64,000 bases of DNA from Seiridium cupressi. Lineage: Eukaryota > Ascomycota > Sordariomycetes > Amphisphaeriales > Sporocadaceae. Below the pieces are notes generated by a model that saw only the letters and a program-made list of their open reading frames with translations, was not told the origin of the DNA and did not search any database. Shown one piece after another: positions 35,106 through 46,693 of this stretch; position 1 is the first letter of the stretch; the number at the start of each line of letters is the position of its first letter. The stretch covers positions 496,001-560,000 of the forward strand of contig JARVKI010000016.1 in NCBI GenBank assembly GCA_036674765.1, read 5' to 3'. Position numbers and translations under genes: made by a program.

Positions 35106-37720
35106 TCGCAGTGCGCCAACGCCACCGGAAAGCCATTTTTCAATATGTCTATGTCTATGTCAAACCAGCTCCCTAGCGCTACACGGCGACAGGGAGGAGC
35201 CGTATATACACACTCGAACTTCGCCTATAGAGACACGAGCCCTATACTTGCATATTTCCATTTTCAAAGCGAATTTTTCTCCACGACTCTCTCGACATAT
35301 TCGGAATTACGGCGTTTACATGTTTAGCTGGTTCAGCTCACGACTCACGCCGTTTGGGCAGTGAAGAAACTCGAGGGGACGATTGGCTAGGGGGTGTATT
35401 AGCGCTCACGATGGGCATGATGAGAGACGAAACAAGAAACAAGGTCATGCCGCCAGTCTGCTTCATGTTAGACTCGGTGCTCGCGAATGACTGGGAGGAG
35501 TAGGGCTATCTGCGAACAGGAAACCCCATCGCCAAGCTCATCAATTCCTCCCTCGGCGATGATTCCTGGTGTATAGCGATAGCAGTAGATACCTAATCAC
35601 TTCGAACCAATAAAATCGAAGCAGAAAGAAAATTATTCCTACCTCATTCAGCTCAACTCCCGCGTCGTCTGTGCCTCTTTCGCATAGTCCAAACTCTTGG
35701 GATGTCTCAGGCCAGGCCATCGTTTGGTGATCTCAAGACCGTAACGGTTTCATCCGATTTCCGTACCAGTATATTTAGGAAAGCAGAGAGAGAGAACGTC
35801 GAGTTTCAAGACGTCGCTAGTGGAGACGGGCTGTGCTCAGACCCCTGGCCCCCATGGTGAAACATGAGGCTGAGAGAGGAGAAGGACGCGATACCATGCC
35901 AAAAAAAAGTAGGGGATTGGCACTAGCTGCTTGAGAGCCGCATGCCCTGTTTTTAATTTCCATAAGGCTTGGGTGGGGGGAAGAATGGAAATGCAACGGG
36001 AGCCACATTATCCATGCGTCATAAGACGAGGGACAATGAATGACAGGTTCCGTCTGAGCTCGTGTTGAAAAACGGATTGGGTGGTTCGGACCGGCGAGCT
36101 TGGGTGCACTTGATTTTGCTCTGTGGATTGAGAGATCATGAGCTTTGCTCACGTATCTGGTTAGGTAGGAATTCAATTGCTTCGCTCGAGGAGAGGTGGA
36201 TGACACTTGAGGAGTATGCTTCCCATGATAGATAGGGTCAGAGATGTGAAGCCATCAAATTACGGAAAGGCTAGGCTAGTTCCTTGCAGATAACTTCACG
36301 CCTAGTAAATCTGGTACGATCATCCTGCAATGGCTCGGGACGCACTGAGATGAGAAGACTTGACAGGTAGCAATAATACTGTCCCAGGTTGCGTCTGTCG
36401 CTTACCAGCACATAGAGGGTGGTCCTACGAGTTTTCGATGGTCCCTAGTCTCATCGTCGTTGGGTTTTGCTTTATTTAGCCATCTCCATGGTCTATATCA
36501 CATAACTTCTGCATTCGCCGCCATCAAAACGGTTCTGTTGTAGTAATCATATACCACCGAAACACTGACTAGAACTCACAGAGGAATGGCTCTGTATACC
36601 TTGGGCTTCTTTTCCCACCATGGTCTCTCCACCGCAACGGTTGCATTGGGATTAGCGAAATCATACATGATGATTTAGTGTCGATGTCGTTCGATTTTCA
36701 TCTTTTAGCGTCGTGTAATTAGTGATTTAGAAGAAAGCCTGCCATTTTGTTGATATTTAACCTGCCCACTTCTAACTGACAGCAACGAGAGTTTCTTCAT
36801 ATCATATGGCTTATAAAACGCATAATATATATAAGCATATATATAGTCGGTAATACTTCTCTTTAACGCAGTAGTGAAAGGTCATAACACGTGGGAAGAC
36901 TCAGAACTTCGAGTGAGTGGGCCGGTCCAGTTCATCAAGCTACTGTGAGTTGGGAGGTACTAAGCTCTGATACGGGAGAGATATTCTTACCGCTTTCTTC
37001 TTGGACTGATTAAATATGACAATGAACGGGAAGTGCTCGCTAGCTTCAGGTTACAGCCACATCGTGCAATAGCAATATGGAGGAGCGAGATCTCCAAGCA
37101 ACCAGAAGACCTCGCGCTATGTTACAAGAATGGCGCACTTCTTGTTGAGTGCCACGCATTCGCCATTTTTGTGTCAATTCTCAGCAATGGAGTAACAAAG
37201 GTATACGCTCATTTGGGGTTAGGTCTACCGACACCTCTCAGGTGTGGGGCTTCATTGGGCTGGAATGGATGCTCTGTGAGAATATGATATATACTGGTAG
37301 CGTAGTTTAAAGAGCCACTTAGTTTGGCTGGACCTACCAACCGAACCAGATCGCAGAAGCAGGTGAAACCAGCCCATCCGGTGCCCAGCAGATGCACGTA
37401 CTACCCGGCCCCATCATTCATGGAGTGGGCGTAGCTGGATCGCCTCGCTGTAGGAGTTACTGTCCTGGATGTGAACAATTGCACTCACGCAACGTAAAAT
37501 TACCACTCCCTCTTAGCTGTCAAGATATGGCACCTTCCACATCCGTTGCACCTTCACATAGCAGAGAACACAATAGGATTACTTCTTCATGTGGATTTTG
37601 GTTGCGATCAGCTAGCTTAGTCCATTCGTAATTCCATGCAGAGTCCCATTCCGGTCATGCAAATCGTAAATGACGGCTTACAATGCTGTCATGCCAAGCC
37701 CGCCGCAATAATTGATCCAT
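35106..37720. other. Gene-free region between convergent genes
   Basis: 2.6 kb between the 3' ends of the membrane-protein gene and the RTC3 homologue. It looks AT-rich from about 36480 to 36880, including an alternating TA stretch around 36820-36845. No coding feature is supported. Confidence 0.5.
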
Positions 37721-38276
37721 CTATCGCGAGTTCTGGCCGCCGACGATTGAACCCTGTTGGGCGTCGTTCTTGGGACCCTGACGATCGGGGAACTGCAATT
37801 GAGGTCCAGATCAGTCTGTTGTTCACGGCAAGAGTATATGGGACACGGGATTGCTTACCTGCGACTCCTGCAGAGTACCCTTCTCCAAGATCTGCTTGAT
37901 GACCTCCTCGTCGTTGGAGGTACCGAACTCGTTCTCTAGAGTCGACTTGGAAGCACCGTCGAATTGACCTTGTGTTCCTTGCCTATTTGTTGGGGACCCC
38001 GTTAGCAATGTTTCAAACAATGCAACATCTTGTAGTAAACTCTAGGGTGGGCGCTTGTGACGACCCCGCTCTGGGGAGGGGGTTGTCGGGGGAAAGGTGC
38101 AGGCGAACTTACGAGTGTGTGACGAAGACCTTGAAGGCCGAGATGAAGTGTGCCAGAGGGACCGACTTGTCGCTCTGCCACTTCTTGAAGTCGGAAACAT
38201 CATCAATAAAGATGATGAAGTCATCCTCCTTGCCCTTAAAGTGGACCTTAGTTTGCGAAGCCTCTCCCTTGACCAT
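37721..38276 (-). CDS. RTC3: Rtc3-like small protein with an SBDS N-terminal-type domain
   Basis: Three minus-strand exons, 38276-38113, 37982-37859 and 37792-37721, give 119 residues. Exon 1 starts MVKGEASQTKVHFKGKEDDFIIFID. Exon 2 carries the diagnostic QGTQGQFDGASKSTLENEFGTSNDEEVIKQILEKG. Exon 3 adds a short hydrophilic tail ending GGQNSR. This is the single-domain relative of the Shwachman-Bodian-Diamond protein, orthologous to yeast Rtc3 (YHR087W). The yeast protein is stress-induced and linked to RNA metabolism. It has only the N-terminal SBDS fold, not the full ribosome-maturation factor. Introns are 130 and 66 bp. Two CRE-like motifs and stress-element-like sequences lie upstream. Confidence 0.9.
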
Positions 38277-38548
38277 TTTGGCGGATTGGATGTGATGTGG
38301 TGTTTTCGTGAGGGTGTGTCGTGAGTGGTGTTTGGTCGTCGAGTCGTGTTGATAGTTGTTGTTCGCTGTACGCGGAAGTTGGATTGATGTGAGAGAGAAT
38401 AAGACGAGGAAAACTCTAGCTACCAAGCTCTGCAGGGTGGCATTTATTAGGGGCCGGGTCAGGTGCCTGCTTGCTTTCTCCAGCCTCGTTTGCTCGATTC
38501 GATCGTGTTTCTATGGTTGCCCGCATTCCATATTAATTCGGCAGTGAG

Positions 38549-38555
38549 TACGTCA
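38549..38555 (-). promoter_or_regulatory. CRE/Atf1-type site (TGACGTA), distal of a pair
   Basis: The plus strand reads TACGTCA, giving ATGACGTAC on the gene strand, 270-280 bp upstream of the RTC3-like start. ATGACGT is the heptamer recognised by Atf1-type bZIP factors in fission yeast. Its function here is inferred. Confidence 0.4.
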
Positions 38556-38634
38556 TTCTACCTGGCAGCCCACTTTGGGTTCCTGCAGCAGCGACAGCTT
38601 TCCAAGCTACCCCGCCATTATTGCACTGTTATTA

Positions 38635-38645
38635 CCCCTACGTCA
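38635..38645 (-). promoter_or_regulatory. Second CRE-type site overlapping a CCCCT stress element
   Basis: CCCCT (38635-38639) is immediately followed by TACGTCA (38639-38645), 90 bp from the other TACGTCA. An AGGGG element is also present near 38445. CCCCT/AGGGG is the yeast stress response element core. The combination suits a stress-inducible gene, but short motifs occur by chance. Confidence 0.35.
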
Positions 38646-39665
38646 CTAATGGAGCTGCGACAGGGATCCATCGTCTGGCCCCCGTTGTGCCCCGCCGGTC
38701 CTTTTGGTGGTAGAGGCACGTCCAAGTTAGTGCTAGGTTTGCAAGGCAGAATAGGTGACAGAAATCATCGACATTGAATTCCAGGCTTTTGCTGCAAACC
38801 CCAATCTAGTGTACTGTTACTAGCTTTCGGGCGTGCTTTACGTCTTGATTGTCGTGATTCCACCAGCAGCAAAAGCTAGTTTACCAATCCGTGACCAATA
38901 TCCAGTAGCTAATTAGTTGTATGTAGCTTCGCGAGCCTGCTGAACTAGTTAGTGGCCTGACCGTTCCAAGGTGTGTCCGACTGTAGACAAACCCAATTCA
39001 TGGCACGGGGCACGAGACCAAATGATGACAAAGAACGCGAGGCATTGGCTATGTACATATGTACTAAATGCCAGCGATCGACAAGCCGGCACGGACGGGT
39101 AATGCCTCTTTTCTGGGTAACTGTCAGGTACCTGTCGGAGCTATCCAACTTTAGTGTCACAACCTTGGCAGCATTGTGATGGTTCTGGAAGCTCCGTGCT
39201 ATAGCTGGCGTCACCACAGTACGTATGTAGCCGCAATACGTGTTGTCCGACATGTGTTGCGATACCTGTTCCCTACTACCTCTTAGTCATCCTCTTGCTG
39301 GACTGGTCTGTCGCCCAGTCTAGAAAATACATTGCATACCAGAGCATATGAATCGCCCGTCACACCGAAGCATTGTATGATAAATGAAACAACACTGCAC
39401 GTGTCGATGTATGCATTCCCTTCATTACACACCAACAACTTCGACTTGGATCCAAATACCAAGGTGCAAAAGCTAGGACCGTCAAAATCACGCATCCTAT
39501 CTATTCGGCCAATCCATTAAGAACTACTATCCGGCTAAGGATGGGGTGATCCTAGCGAATTCATACTGATAGGCAAGGGATTTCTGCTGCTATGGGATGG
39601 GAATAGCCAGCGTCCCATATATAAAGCTTCGTCTCATTCATGGGAATAAAATAATCTCCTTTTCT

Positions 39666-42600
39666 TCACCGGAAAAAGTTGCGAATGGCGCCAGCCATTA
39701 CACTCCGGTTGATGCTACCGACCTTGGATCGCTTGCTGGGCTTGGCAGGACTCGTAGTCTCCTGGACTGATCGCTTCACTTGCTGCGCCTTTGACATGTT
39801 TTCCTTCTCCATCATAGGGGTTGCTGGTGGACCAGCCTTGGTCGGGGGTTGTCGCGGTACACTGTTGGCCGATGATGTCCGCAGAGCCATCGTCCTTGAA
39901 GCCTTCCCGTCCGAGTCTTTCACATCGTTGATCTTGTTTTCTGATTTCGATAGATCCAATCTCCTGACTGTTCCCGAGGGGCTGTCTGCCTCAGTAGATG
40001 CCATGCCTGGACTGCAACTATTGCTTCTTTCCGTCGCATCCCTTATCACAGGGAGCCTTTGAAAGTCGCTAAGGTCATAATCCAGATCGAGAGTAGGGGT
40101 AGGAAACTCGTGGTCGACTGTGGCCACCGAATCGACAACGTTGTTGGCCTGAGGGGGGTCTTTGTTGTTTGCCTTCTCGGTGGATGCGCTTGGGGAACTC
40201 CCAGAGCGTTTTGCAAACGAGTTGGTTATGCTGGCCACACTGAGCTTCCGCATCATCGTCGATGCAGACGTACGGACGAGATGTTCACTCCGAGACCGGG
40301 TTGTTATGCCGGGGAATGGTAAGACCTTTCGACTCCAAACATCCGACAGCTGTGCTTCGAGGCGTGCCCGCTCCCCGCGTGGCGGTGCCAAGATCGGTAT
40401 CCTCGATGTTGTCGTCAACAGGGACTGAGATCGATTGATCGGGGCGTCAGAAGCCGAGTTGGACGGATCCCTCATGGTGGTGGTATTCTTCAATATCACT
40501 TGACACAAAGGAGATTTCGGTCCGACTGTAGTAGCCCGGTGGATGGACAGGCGACGAGCCACAGAACCTACATGTCGCATCAGTAAATTCAAGTCCTCCA
40601 GTACGGAATCAAACGAACACACCTGGCTTTCCGAAGACCGTTCCGAGACTTTTGATGTTCATTGACAATGCGCTGCAGAACAATGGTTCGCCTGGCTCTT
40701 GTAACTCGCTCGGGATGGAGTTGGCTAGCCGGCTTCTCCATTCGTGTTCCTCTTTAGGCGTGCACGCAGTCATGACTATCTCGTAGAGTTGGTGATTAAT
40801 CTCGAACACGAGCTTCCATGAGAAGGGTGCAGTATGGCATTGTAATCCTGGAGCGTGTTAGATTTTCGATATGCATCGATCGCCTCATTTCTTACCTCGA
40901 CCATTGTCCGCTTCCTCAATTTTGATAGTGTTCAGACCAATGCAGGCCTGAATGGTATAGAGCTGATCGACCTTGGATGCTGTAGCAAGGCATAGACATT
41001 CTTTATACAGCAAGCAAACCATATACTGGCCTTGTACGCCACCTCGTGCCTGCCAACAAATATGAAGGGCGCCACACAGTTGTATTTGACCTAATGAGCG
41101 AATAGTAGTCTTCAGTGCTGCATCGAAACTCTTGGAATAACAGTCAGTAATAGACACTCTGGCATGGATGTAAACCGTACCTGATTGGGAAATACCAGGC
41201 GGTCTTGCAGAAGCCAGGTAGTTTTCATTGACACCTTGACGGAAGGATCGCCAGTGGCTCGATTGATCTCTGTAGTGGCTTCGCGAAGCCGTGCCAGGAC
41301 ATTCTCGATTTCCGAATGAGAATTAGGGCAATCATATACAGGAGTGTATTTGAGCAGCTCGGCAAAGAGTAGAGGGTATTTGCATATCCTCTGGATTGGC
41401 TGACATGTGTTAGTTGCGATGCGGTGTGGCGACCAATCATACATTCGTACCTTGACGAGGAGATCACCAATAGTAAGGGACTTTCTTGAGCGGTCCAGTT
41501 GATGGTGGACAGACCCCAACGAGGCCGCAAGAGCTTCTAGGCCCTTTTGATAACTTTCCCACTGCGGCATAGTTCGAGGAGCCGAAGCGACCTCTTTGAT
41601 CATCATCTCATACTTTGCACTATACTCCTCGTAGACAAAGAATCGATGCATCTGATCCAAATGATGGATTAGTATTAATAATGCACGGTCGGTTTAGAAT
41701 GGAAAGTCGGTGTCTGAAATACTCACCCTTTCGCGAAATATCCTCGAGACCTCTGCGGCAACGCCTGGGTCGGCAGTCATACCAGGAACAGTCCGCAACC
41801 AAAATCCTCCACCGTCATCTTCTGGAACTGAGTCAAGACTGCGCCATCTCTGGTGATGAGAAGGTTTTCTTGCCGGGTTCGGTGCGGAATAAAGTTGTTC
41901 AACTTGGGTATATTCCGAGTTTGGTACAACTCGATGAAGCTCGCCGAGTATCTCTTCATGGAGCTCGACTATATCTGTCAAGTTGCGGTTGATGGATGAT
42001 CGAAGGCCTGGATGCTGTGTTGGTAGAGAGGCGAGAATTGTGATATACACCTGGTTCATAATCAGAGACGGCCAGATGGAACCAATATAAGCAGGATCTT
42101 CTCACATTCATTAGAAACTTGACATCTCCAATATAGCTCTCTTCCGTGTGGATGAGCTCTTCCAAAATCCTTCGACGCTGTAACAGTCGCTCGGTAACCG
42201 CTGGATCGATGACACTTCGCTCTGAACGAACACTATCCTCAGAGCGCCGCCCAACCGACATTGAAGCCCTGCTACTGCGATCTGCCTTGTCACGTTGGGA
42301 CGAAATTACGGTATTTCGTCTGGACCGTGTGAAAGCACTCCCAGCGAAACTAATGCTTGCGCTCCGAACCCCAGCAACGTAGCCAAAGGATGAGTCGGAC
42401 GAGGATTCTCGGTGACCATATGAGAGGCCATCGTCTGGGAGGTCCGGGAATGGGACCTGGCCATCTGTGCTGCTTCGCTGCCGCGACCTCTGCTGAGCCC
42501 GTCGGTGCAGCGTCTTCATCCACTTCTGGAACGGCTTCACCATACTCGTCGTTTCGCCCGCATCAACAGCGTGATAGTCGTCTTCAGTAGATAACCGTGG

Positions 42601-42867
42601 AAACTCTACTATCTGATTCGGGTTTTCCTCTTCCTCAGCATCCAACGTCAAACCCAACTCTGCATACTTATCCAAGTCTTTCCACGGCTCCGTTTCACCA
42701 AGTGAGGCCAGCTCAATGTCATGACATGACAAGTCAGGGTCGGTACGGCTCACTTTCAAGGCAGTGCGTGGATGGAGCAGCGTTGCCCAGGAGCTCTTCC
42801 TGCGGACCTCGACCGAACTGCTGCGAGATGAAGGCCTGCGGGTTGGATCGCGTATGACAAGAGCCAT
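39666..42867 (-). CDS. Rho guanine nucleotide exchange factor (DH domain, PH-like region)
   Basis: Seven minus-strand exons: 42867-42106, 42050-41727, 41651-41451, 41399-41181, 41130-40896, 40847-40623 and 40567-39666. All join in frame to about 955 residues. A disordered Ser/Arg-rich N-terminus precedes a Dbl-homology domain starting near residue 232 (RRRILEELIHTEESYIGDVKFL). It includes the conserved block LLVKPIQRICKYPLLFAELLKYTP. A PH-like region follows (LVFPNQSFDAALKTTIRSLGQIQLCGALHI...LVFEINHQLYEIVMTACTPKEEHEWRSRL). The C-terminal 300 residues are Ser-rich and end in the basic RSVMAGAIRNFFR. Such proteins activate Rho/Cdc42 GTPases that steer polarity and wall synthesis. No CNH domain is present, so it is not the Rom2 type. 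The target GTPase cannot be told from sequence. Confidence 0.92.
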
Positions 42868-43971
42868 TACGAGGGCTCAAAGATTGAGGACGGGACCAAA
42901 AAACTGAAAATGCTGGATTGCTTCCAAGACACCAAAAGCTCCAAGACAACCAAAAAGCAAGACACGGCGGGCGGTCAGGGTCAAAACATAATGAAAGGAC
43001 AGTCAAGGGAACGATGCAGAGGGTGCAGGAAGAAAGTCAATCGTCGTCCAAAAGGCCTGCTCCGGAAAAGTCTGTACGCAATGCAGGGCCGGCCTCTTAA
43101 GCATGATAAAGAGAGAAGCAGCGACTAACAAGCTTAACTTCGGCCTTAAGATGGGGAAAGTGGTTTTAGCAAGTTGGAGGACCATCCTGGCCACAGCAAG
43201 CGCATGGGGAATCCTGCGGATGCGGAGGAGGGAGGAGGGAGGAGCTCTAATCGCGTGCATGTGCCTGCCTTTCTGCAGCTGATTTTCGTTCTCGAGGCCA
43301 GAAAAGAGCGTGTTGTTTATCAAGGAGTGACACAATCGCGGTGACCGTGGTGACACGGCGAGCGCTGCGTCATATCGACCGCCCACACCAGCAAGTGGCA
43401 TTCCGCGATAAGTCACGAAGATCACAGTGCCCACAGTGCAAGACTTGGGCTCCTGACATGCACTCCGACACCATGACCCATAGTTGATAAGGCGGCTCTT
43501 GGCCACGTCTCCTAGTCAGTCAATCAAGCTGTGCTGAGCTTCAGCACACGGAGCCAAAAAGCAAACCAAGGTTGCCGATGGGCGGCCGACTTGGAGACAT
43601 ATGCGCATGTAGGTATATGAAACTGTGACGAGGCAGGCAGGAAATGGACTAGCGCCGGCAGAGGGGAAGGGAGAGTGTGTGCTAGGAAGTGAACCCGAGG
43701 CCAATCAGCGGTCCATGCTGCCATGGGCGCGGAACCCGGCAGGACGACGAGATGCTCCCCCACGTTTGCCATGGACCGCTAAGAGGCCACTGAGCAACCC
43801 CGCCGAACACGCCTGGCCAACGCGTACGGCTGCTGACTGAAGCTCTCGGTCACACTCACACTGCATCTGTCGCTCAGACCTAAATGCAACGGCAGCTCTG
43901 GTGATAGACCCAGGATTTTCCCTGTCGCATATCGACTACCATGACTTGACGACGACGCTGAACCTCTGACT
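42868..43971. other. Divergent promoter region, RhoGEF / Nas2
   Basis: 1.1 kb between two outward-facing start codons. Short open frames only. No exact proteasome control element (GGTGGCAAA) was noticed. Confidence 0.5.
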
Positions 43972-44727
43972 ATGGGACGGCCGTTAAGAATGGACAACAT
44001 CCACGCACCAACTGTCCCTTCGGGGCCTTCATCGCGGCCCATCACAAACGGCAACGCCAAAAACGCTTCCTTTGCCGAGATATCTCAGAAGAAGGATGAC
44101 ATCGAAGCCGAGCTCAAGGCCCTGAGCGGCGTGCTGGACTCGCACGGAGTGAACATGGATACGCCCTTGACTCGAGATGGCTTTCCCCGAGCAGACATCG
44201 ACGTGGCGCAAATACGAACGACACGATCACGAATCATACACTTGCGGAACGACTACAAGGACCTCATGAACGCCATAGAGAAGCACCTGCATGAGCATTT
44301 CGCCAGCCTAGAGGATGCAGAAGAGGCACCGGCAGCTAGAACAGGCGCTGGAATGTTGGGCGACAGCATTGCGCCGACCCTAGATGAGCCCTTCGCCAAA
44401 GTCAACAGCGTGGTACCTGCGAGTCCGGCCTATACTGCTGGACTCAAGGCTGGCGATGAAATCCGCAACTTTGGATATGTCAACAGGGCTAACCACGATG
44501 GGCTGAAGAAGGTGGCCGAGTGTGTTCAGGGTAATGAGAACGTAAGCAAACAGCTTGCGATCAAGCCGATATTGCGGCAGAGCTAACCTGTATACCAGCA
44601 AAACATTCTCGTCAAGATATCACGACCAGCCGAGGCAACAAGGAGGCAGGAACTTCAGCTCATGTTGACACCTCGTCAGAACTGGGGTGGCCGAGGAATG
44701 CTGGGATGCCACATCTTGCCGATATGA
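43972..44727 (+). CDS. NAS2: 26S proteasome assembly chaperone Nas2 (PSMD9)
   Basis: Two exons, 43972-44541 and 44599-44727, with a 57-bp phase-0 intron (GTAAGC...TACCAG), give 232 residues. The N-terminal part is helical (SQKKDDIEAELKALSGVLDSHGVNMDTPLTRDGFPRADIDV, the family signature, with RSRIIHLRNDYKDLM). It is followed by a PDZ domain (PFAKVNSVVPASPAYTAGLKAGDEIRNFGYV) that continues into exon 2 (NILVKISRP). Nas2 binds the Rpt5 ATPase and helps assemble the base of the 19S regulatory particle. A second ATG six codons in (MDNIHAP) is an equally plausible start. It is divergent from the RhoGEF gene. Confidence 0.95.
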
Positions 44728-45807
44728 GAAGCAAACAAAATGCGCCAGCTGTCTGTGCCTGGCCAGAGTCGTACCAGAAGGGCTCCTGCCCACATTACAG
44801 TGCTGGGTTCCCAGAGGATGAAACCTCGCGCTTCTCTACCTATGGATGAATAGTACCTACAGTCATTTTGGACCGGAGTAGGGGGCACTTGAGAGACACC
44901 TGATGCAAACTTGGACGGCAGCAGGTAGACAGAATTTCTCCTATTGTGCTGTTGGCGAATCCTGGGTGAACCTTAGACTAGCCCAACTTTGCCTCCTTCT
45001 TTTACCCAACACGCAAGGCTGCCACTGTTTGGGCGGGTTAGGTTGCAAGGTAGAAAGCTCTGCCCGCAGCTGCCTAGAGATATGGCTCAGCACTGGTGGA
45101 CGATTATTAAGCAGAGTCAATGCCTTACTACAATACCGTGCCTTTGAGCCCAATGGCTGTAGAATAAAAGCCGATGCGCGCCGTGATTGAGACAACTTGA
45201 AATACACTACTGCACTCACCCTTCTATCTTTGCAGCAAAGGTCTTGGTCTTGCAGCATCTGAGGCACACGTGCATTGACTACGCATTCCGTAAGCTAGCA
45301 CAGCAACCAAGGGACGATTGGGACTTGCCCCGCCATTTTTGTCCGAACCTGAATCTGACGGCAGCCAGGCGACCCCGCCAAAGTCACGTGCGGCCCTTTG
45401 TGAATTTTATTAAAATTTTCGCTGGGCAGCCACTGGTTACTGAGGCGTCTGAAAGCCCGGACCCCGGCTTTTCCCTGCCTCTGCTTCATAAACACAACCC
45501 ACTTTGGTAGCGATCCGTCGGTCAAGAAACCACCACCACCACCACACCAACGTCAACTCAAAGTCACTTCCCCATCACACTTTTTTTTTTCCGACTTTGC
45601 ACATCAGCGGTCAAAGGTACGTCCTTCCTCGCTGCTCCTCGGGTTTGACGACTTCTCCTGTTGCCGTGCGTTCTTCGTTGGCACAGCTTGATCCTGTCAT
45701 TCGCTGTCTCTGCCCCGGATATCTGAGAATAACCCCACTGACGTTTGCGCCCAGTCCCCCTCTTGTTTACATCACCAAAGACCGATTTTAACCAGCTATC
45801 CATCACC
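44728..45807. other. Promoter and leader of the Ran gene
   Basis: 1.08 kb. The last 270 bases are leader-like: a CCA microsatellite (about 45529-45547), a T run near 45581-45590 and a probable leader intron. No separate gene is supported. Confidence 0.5.
45617..45795 (+). other. Probable 5'-UTR intron of the Ran gene
   Basis: A GTACGT donor at 45617 is followed by pyrimidine-rich sequence. There are two candidate acceptors: GCGCCCAG ending at 45754, just after a CTGAC branch-like motif, and TTTTAACCAG ending at 45795, 12 bases before the ATG. Leader introns are common in highly expressed fungal genes. The choice between acceptors is open. Confidence 0.45.
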
Positions 45808-46693
45808 ATGGCTGCTCAACAAGCTGTCGCGACCTTCAAGCTGGTCCTTGTTGGCGATGGTGGTACTGGAAAGGTAACCCTCAATTCCTCCGACTGTTGT
45901 CTTCTACCCCGCCGCTTTGTTGCGACCATTCCTTCGCCTACCGCTGCCACCACAGAATGCTGACTACTATCGCGATATGCAGACCACCTTCGTCAAGCGC
46001 CACTTGACTGGTGAATTCGAAAAGAAGTACATGGCCACCCTCGGTGTCGAGGTCCACCCTCTTGGCTTCTCTACCGTAAGGCCCAAACGACCCCTCCTTA
46101 CATGCGCTCATTTACTGACAACTGGGAAAAGAACGTCGGTCAGATCACCTTCGATGTCTGGGATACCGCTGGTCAAGAGAAGTTCGGTGGTCTCCGTGAT
46201 GGTTACTACATCAACGGCCAGTGCGGTATCATCATGTTCGATGTTACCTCCCGTATCACCTACAAGAACGTCCCCAACTGGCACCGTGAGTAGCCCTGGG
46301 CCAACCCCCATCATGATGAAATTTCTGGCTGACTGACTCTGTTTTTGTCTAGGTGACCTCGTCCGTGTCTGCGAGAACATCCCCATCGTCCTCTGCGGCA
46401 ACAAGGTCGATGTAAAGGAGCGCAAGGTTAAGGCCAAGACTATCACTTTCCACCGCAAGAAGAACCTGCAGTACTACGATATCTCCGCCAAGTCCAACTA
46501 CAACTTCGAGAAGCCCTTCCTGTGGCTCGCCCGGAAGCTGGCTGGCAACCCTCAACTGGAATTCGTCGCCGCCCCTGCTCTTGCTCCCCCCACTGCCCAG
46601 GTCGACGACAAGCTTCTGGAGCAGTACCGCAAGGAGATGGAGGAGGCCTCTAACATGCCTCTGCCCGGCGAGGAGGAGGACGATGACTTGTAA
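45808..46693 (+). CDS. GSP1: Ran GTPase (nuclear transport)
   Basis: Four exons, 45808-45873, 45983-46075, 46132-46285 and 46353-46693, give 217 residues. All small-GTPase motifs are present: GDGGTGK at the P-loop, the switch I region ([24 protein letters not shown]), [26 protein letters not shown] and [13 protein letters not shown]. The C-terminus is the acidic switch typical of Ran ([12 protein letters not shown]). Ran sets the direction of nuclear import and export and acts in spindle assembly. The first intron lies exactly between the P-loop lysine and the following threonine. Near-universal conservation makes the exon boundaries very secure. Confidence 0.98.

Larger units (their letters stand above)
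38277..39665. other. Intergenic region upstream of RTC3 and downstream of the RhoGEF gene
   Basis: The left 400 bp are the presumptive RTC3 promoter with the sites listed separately. The rest, to 39665, has no supported feature. Confidence 0.5.
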
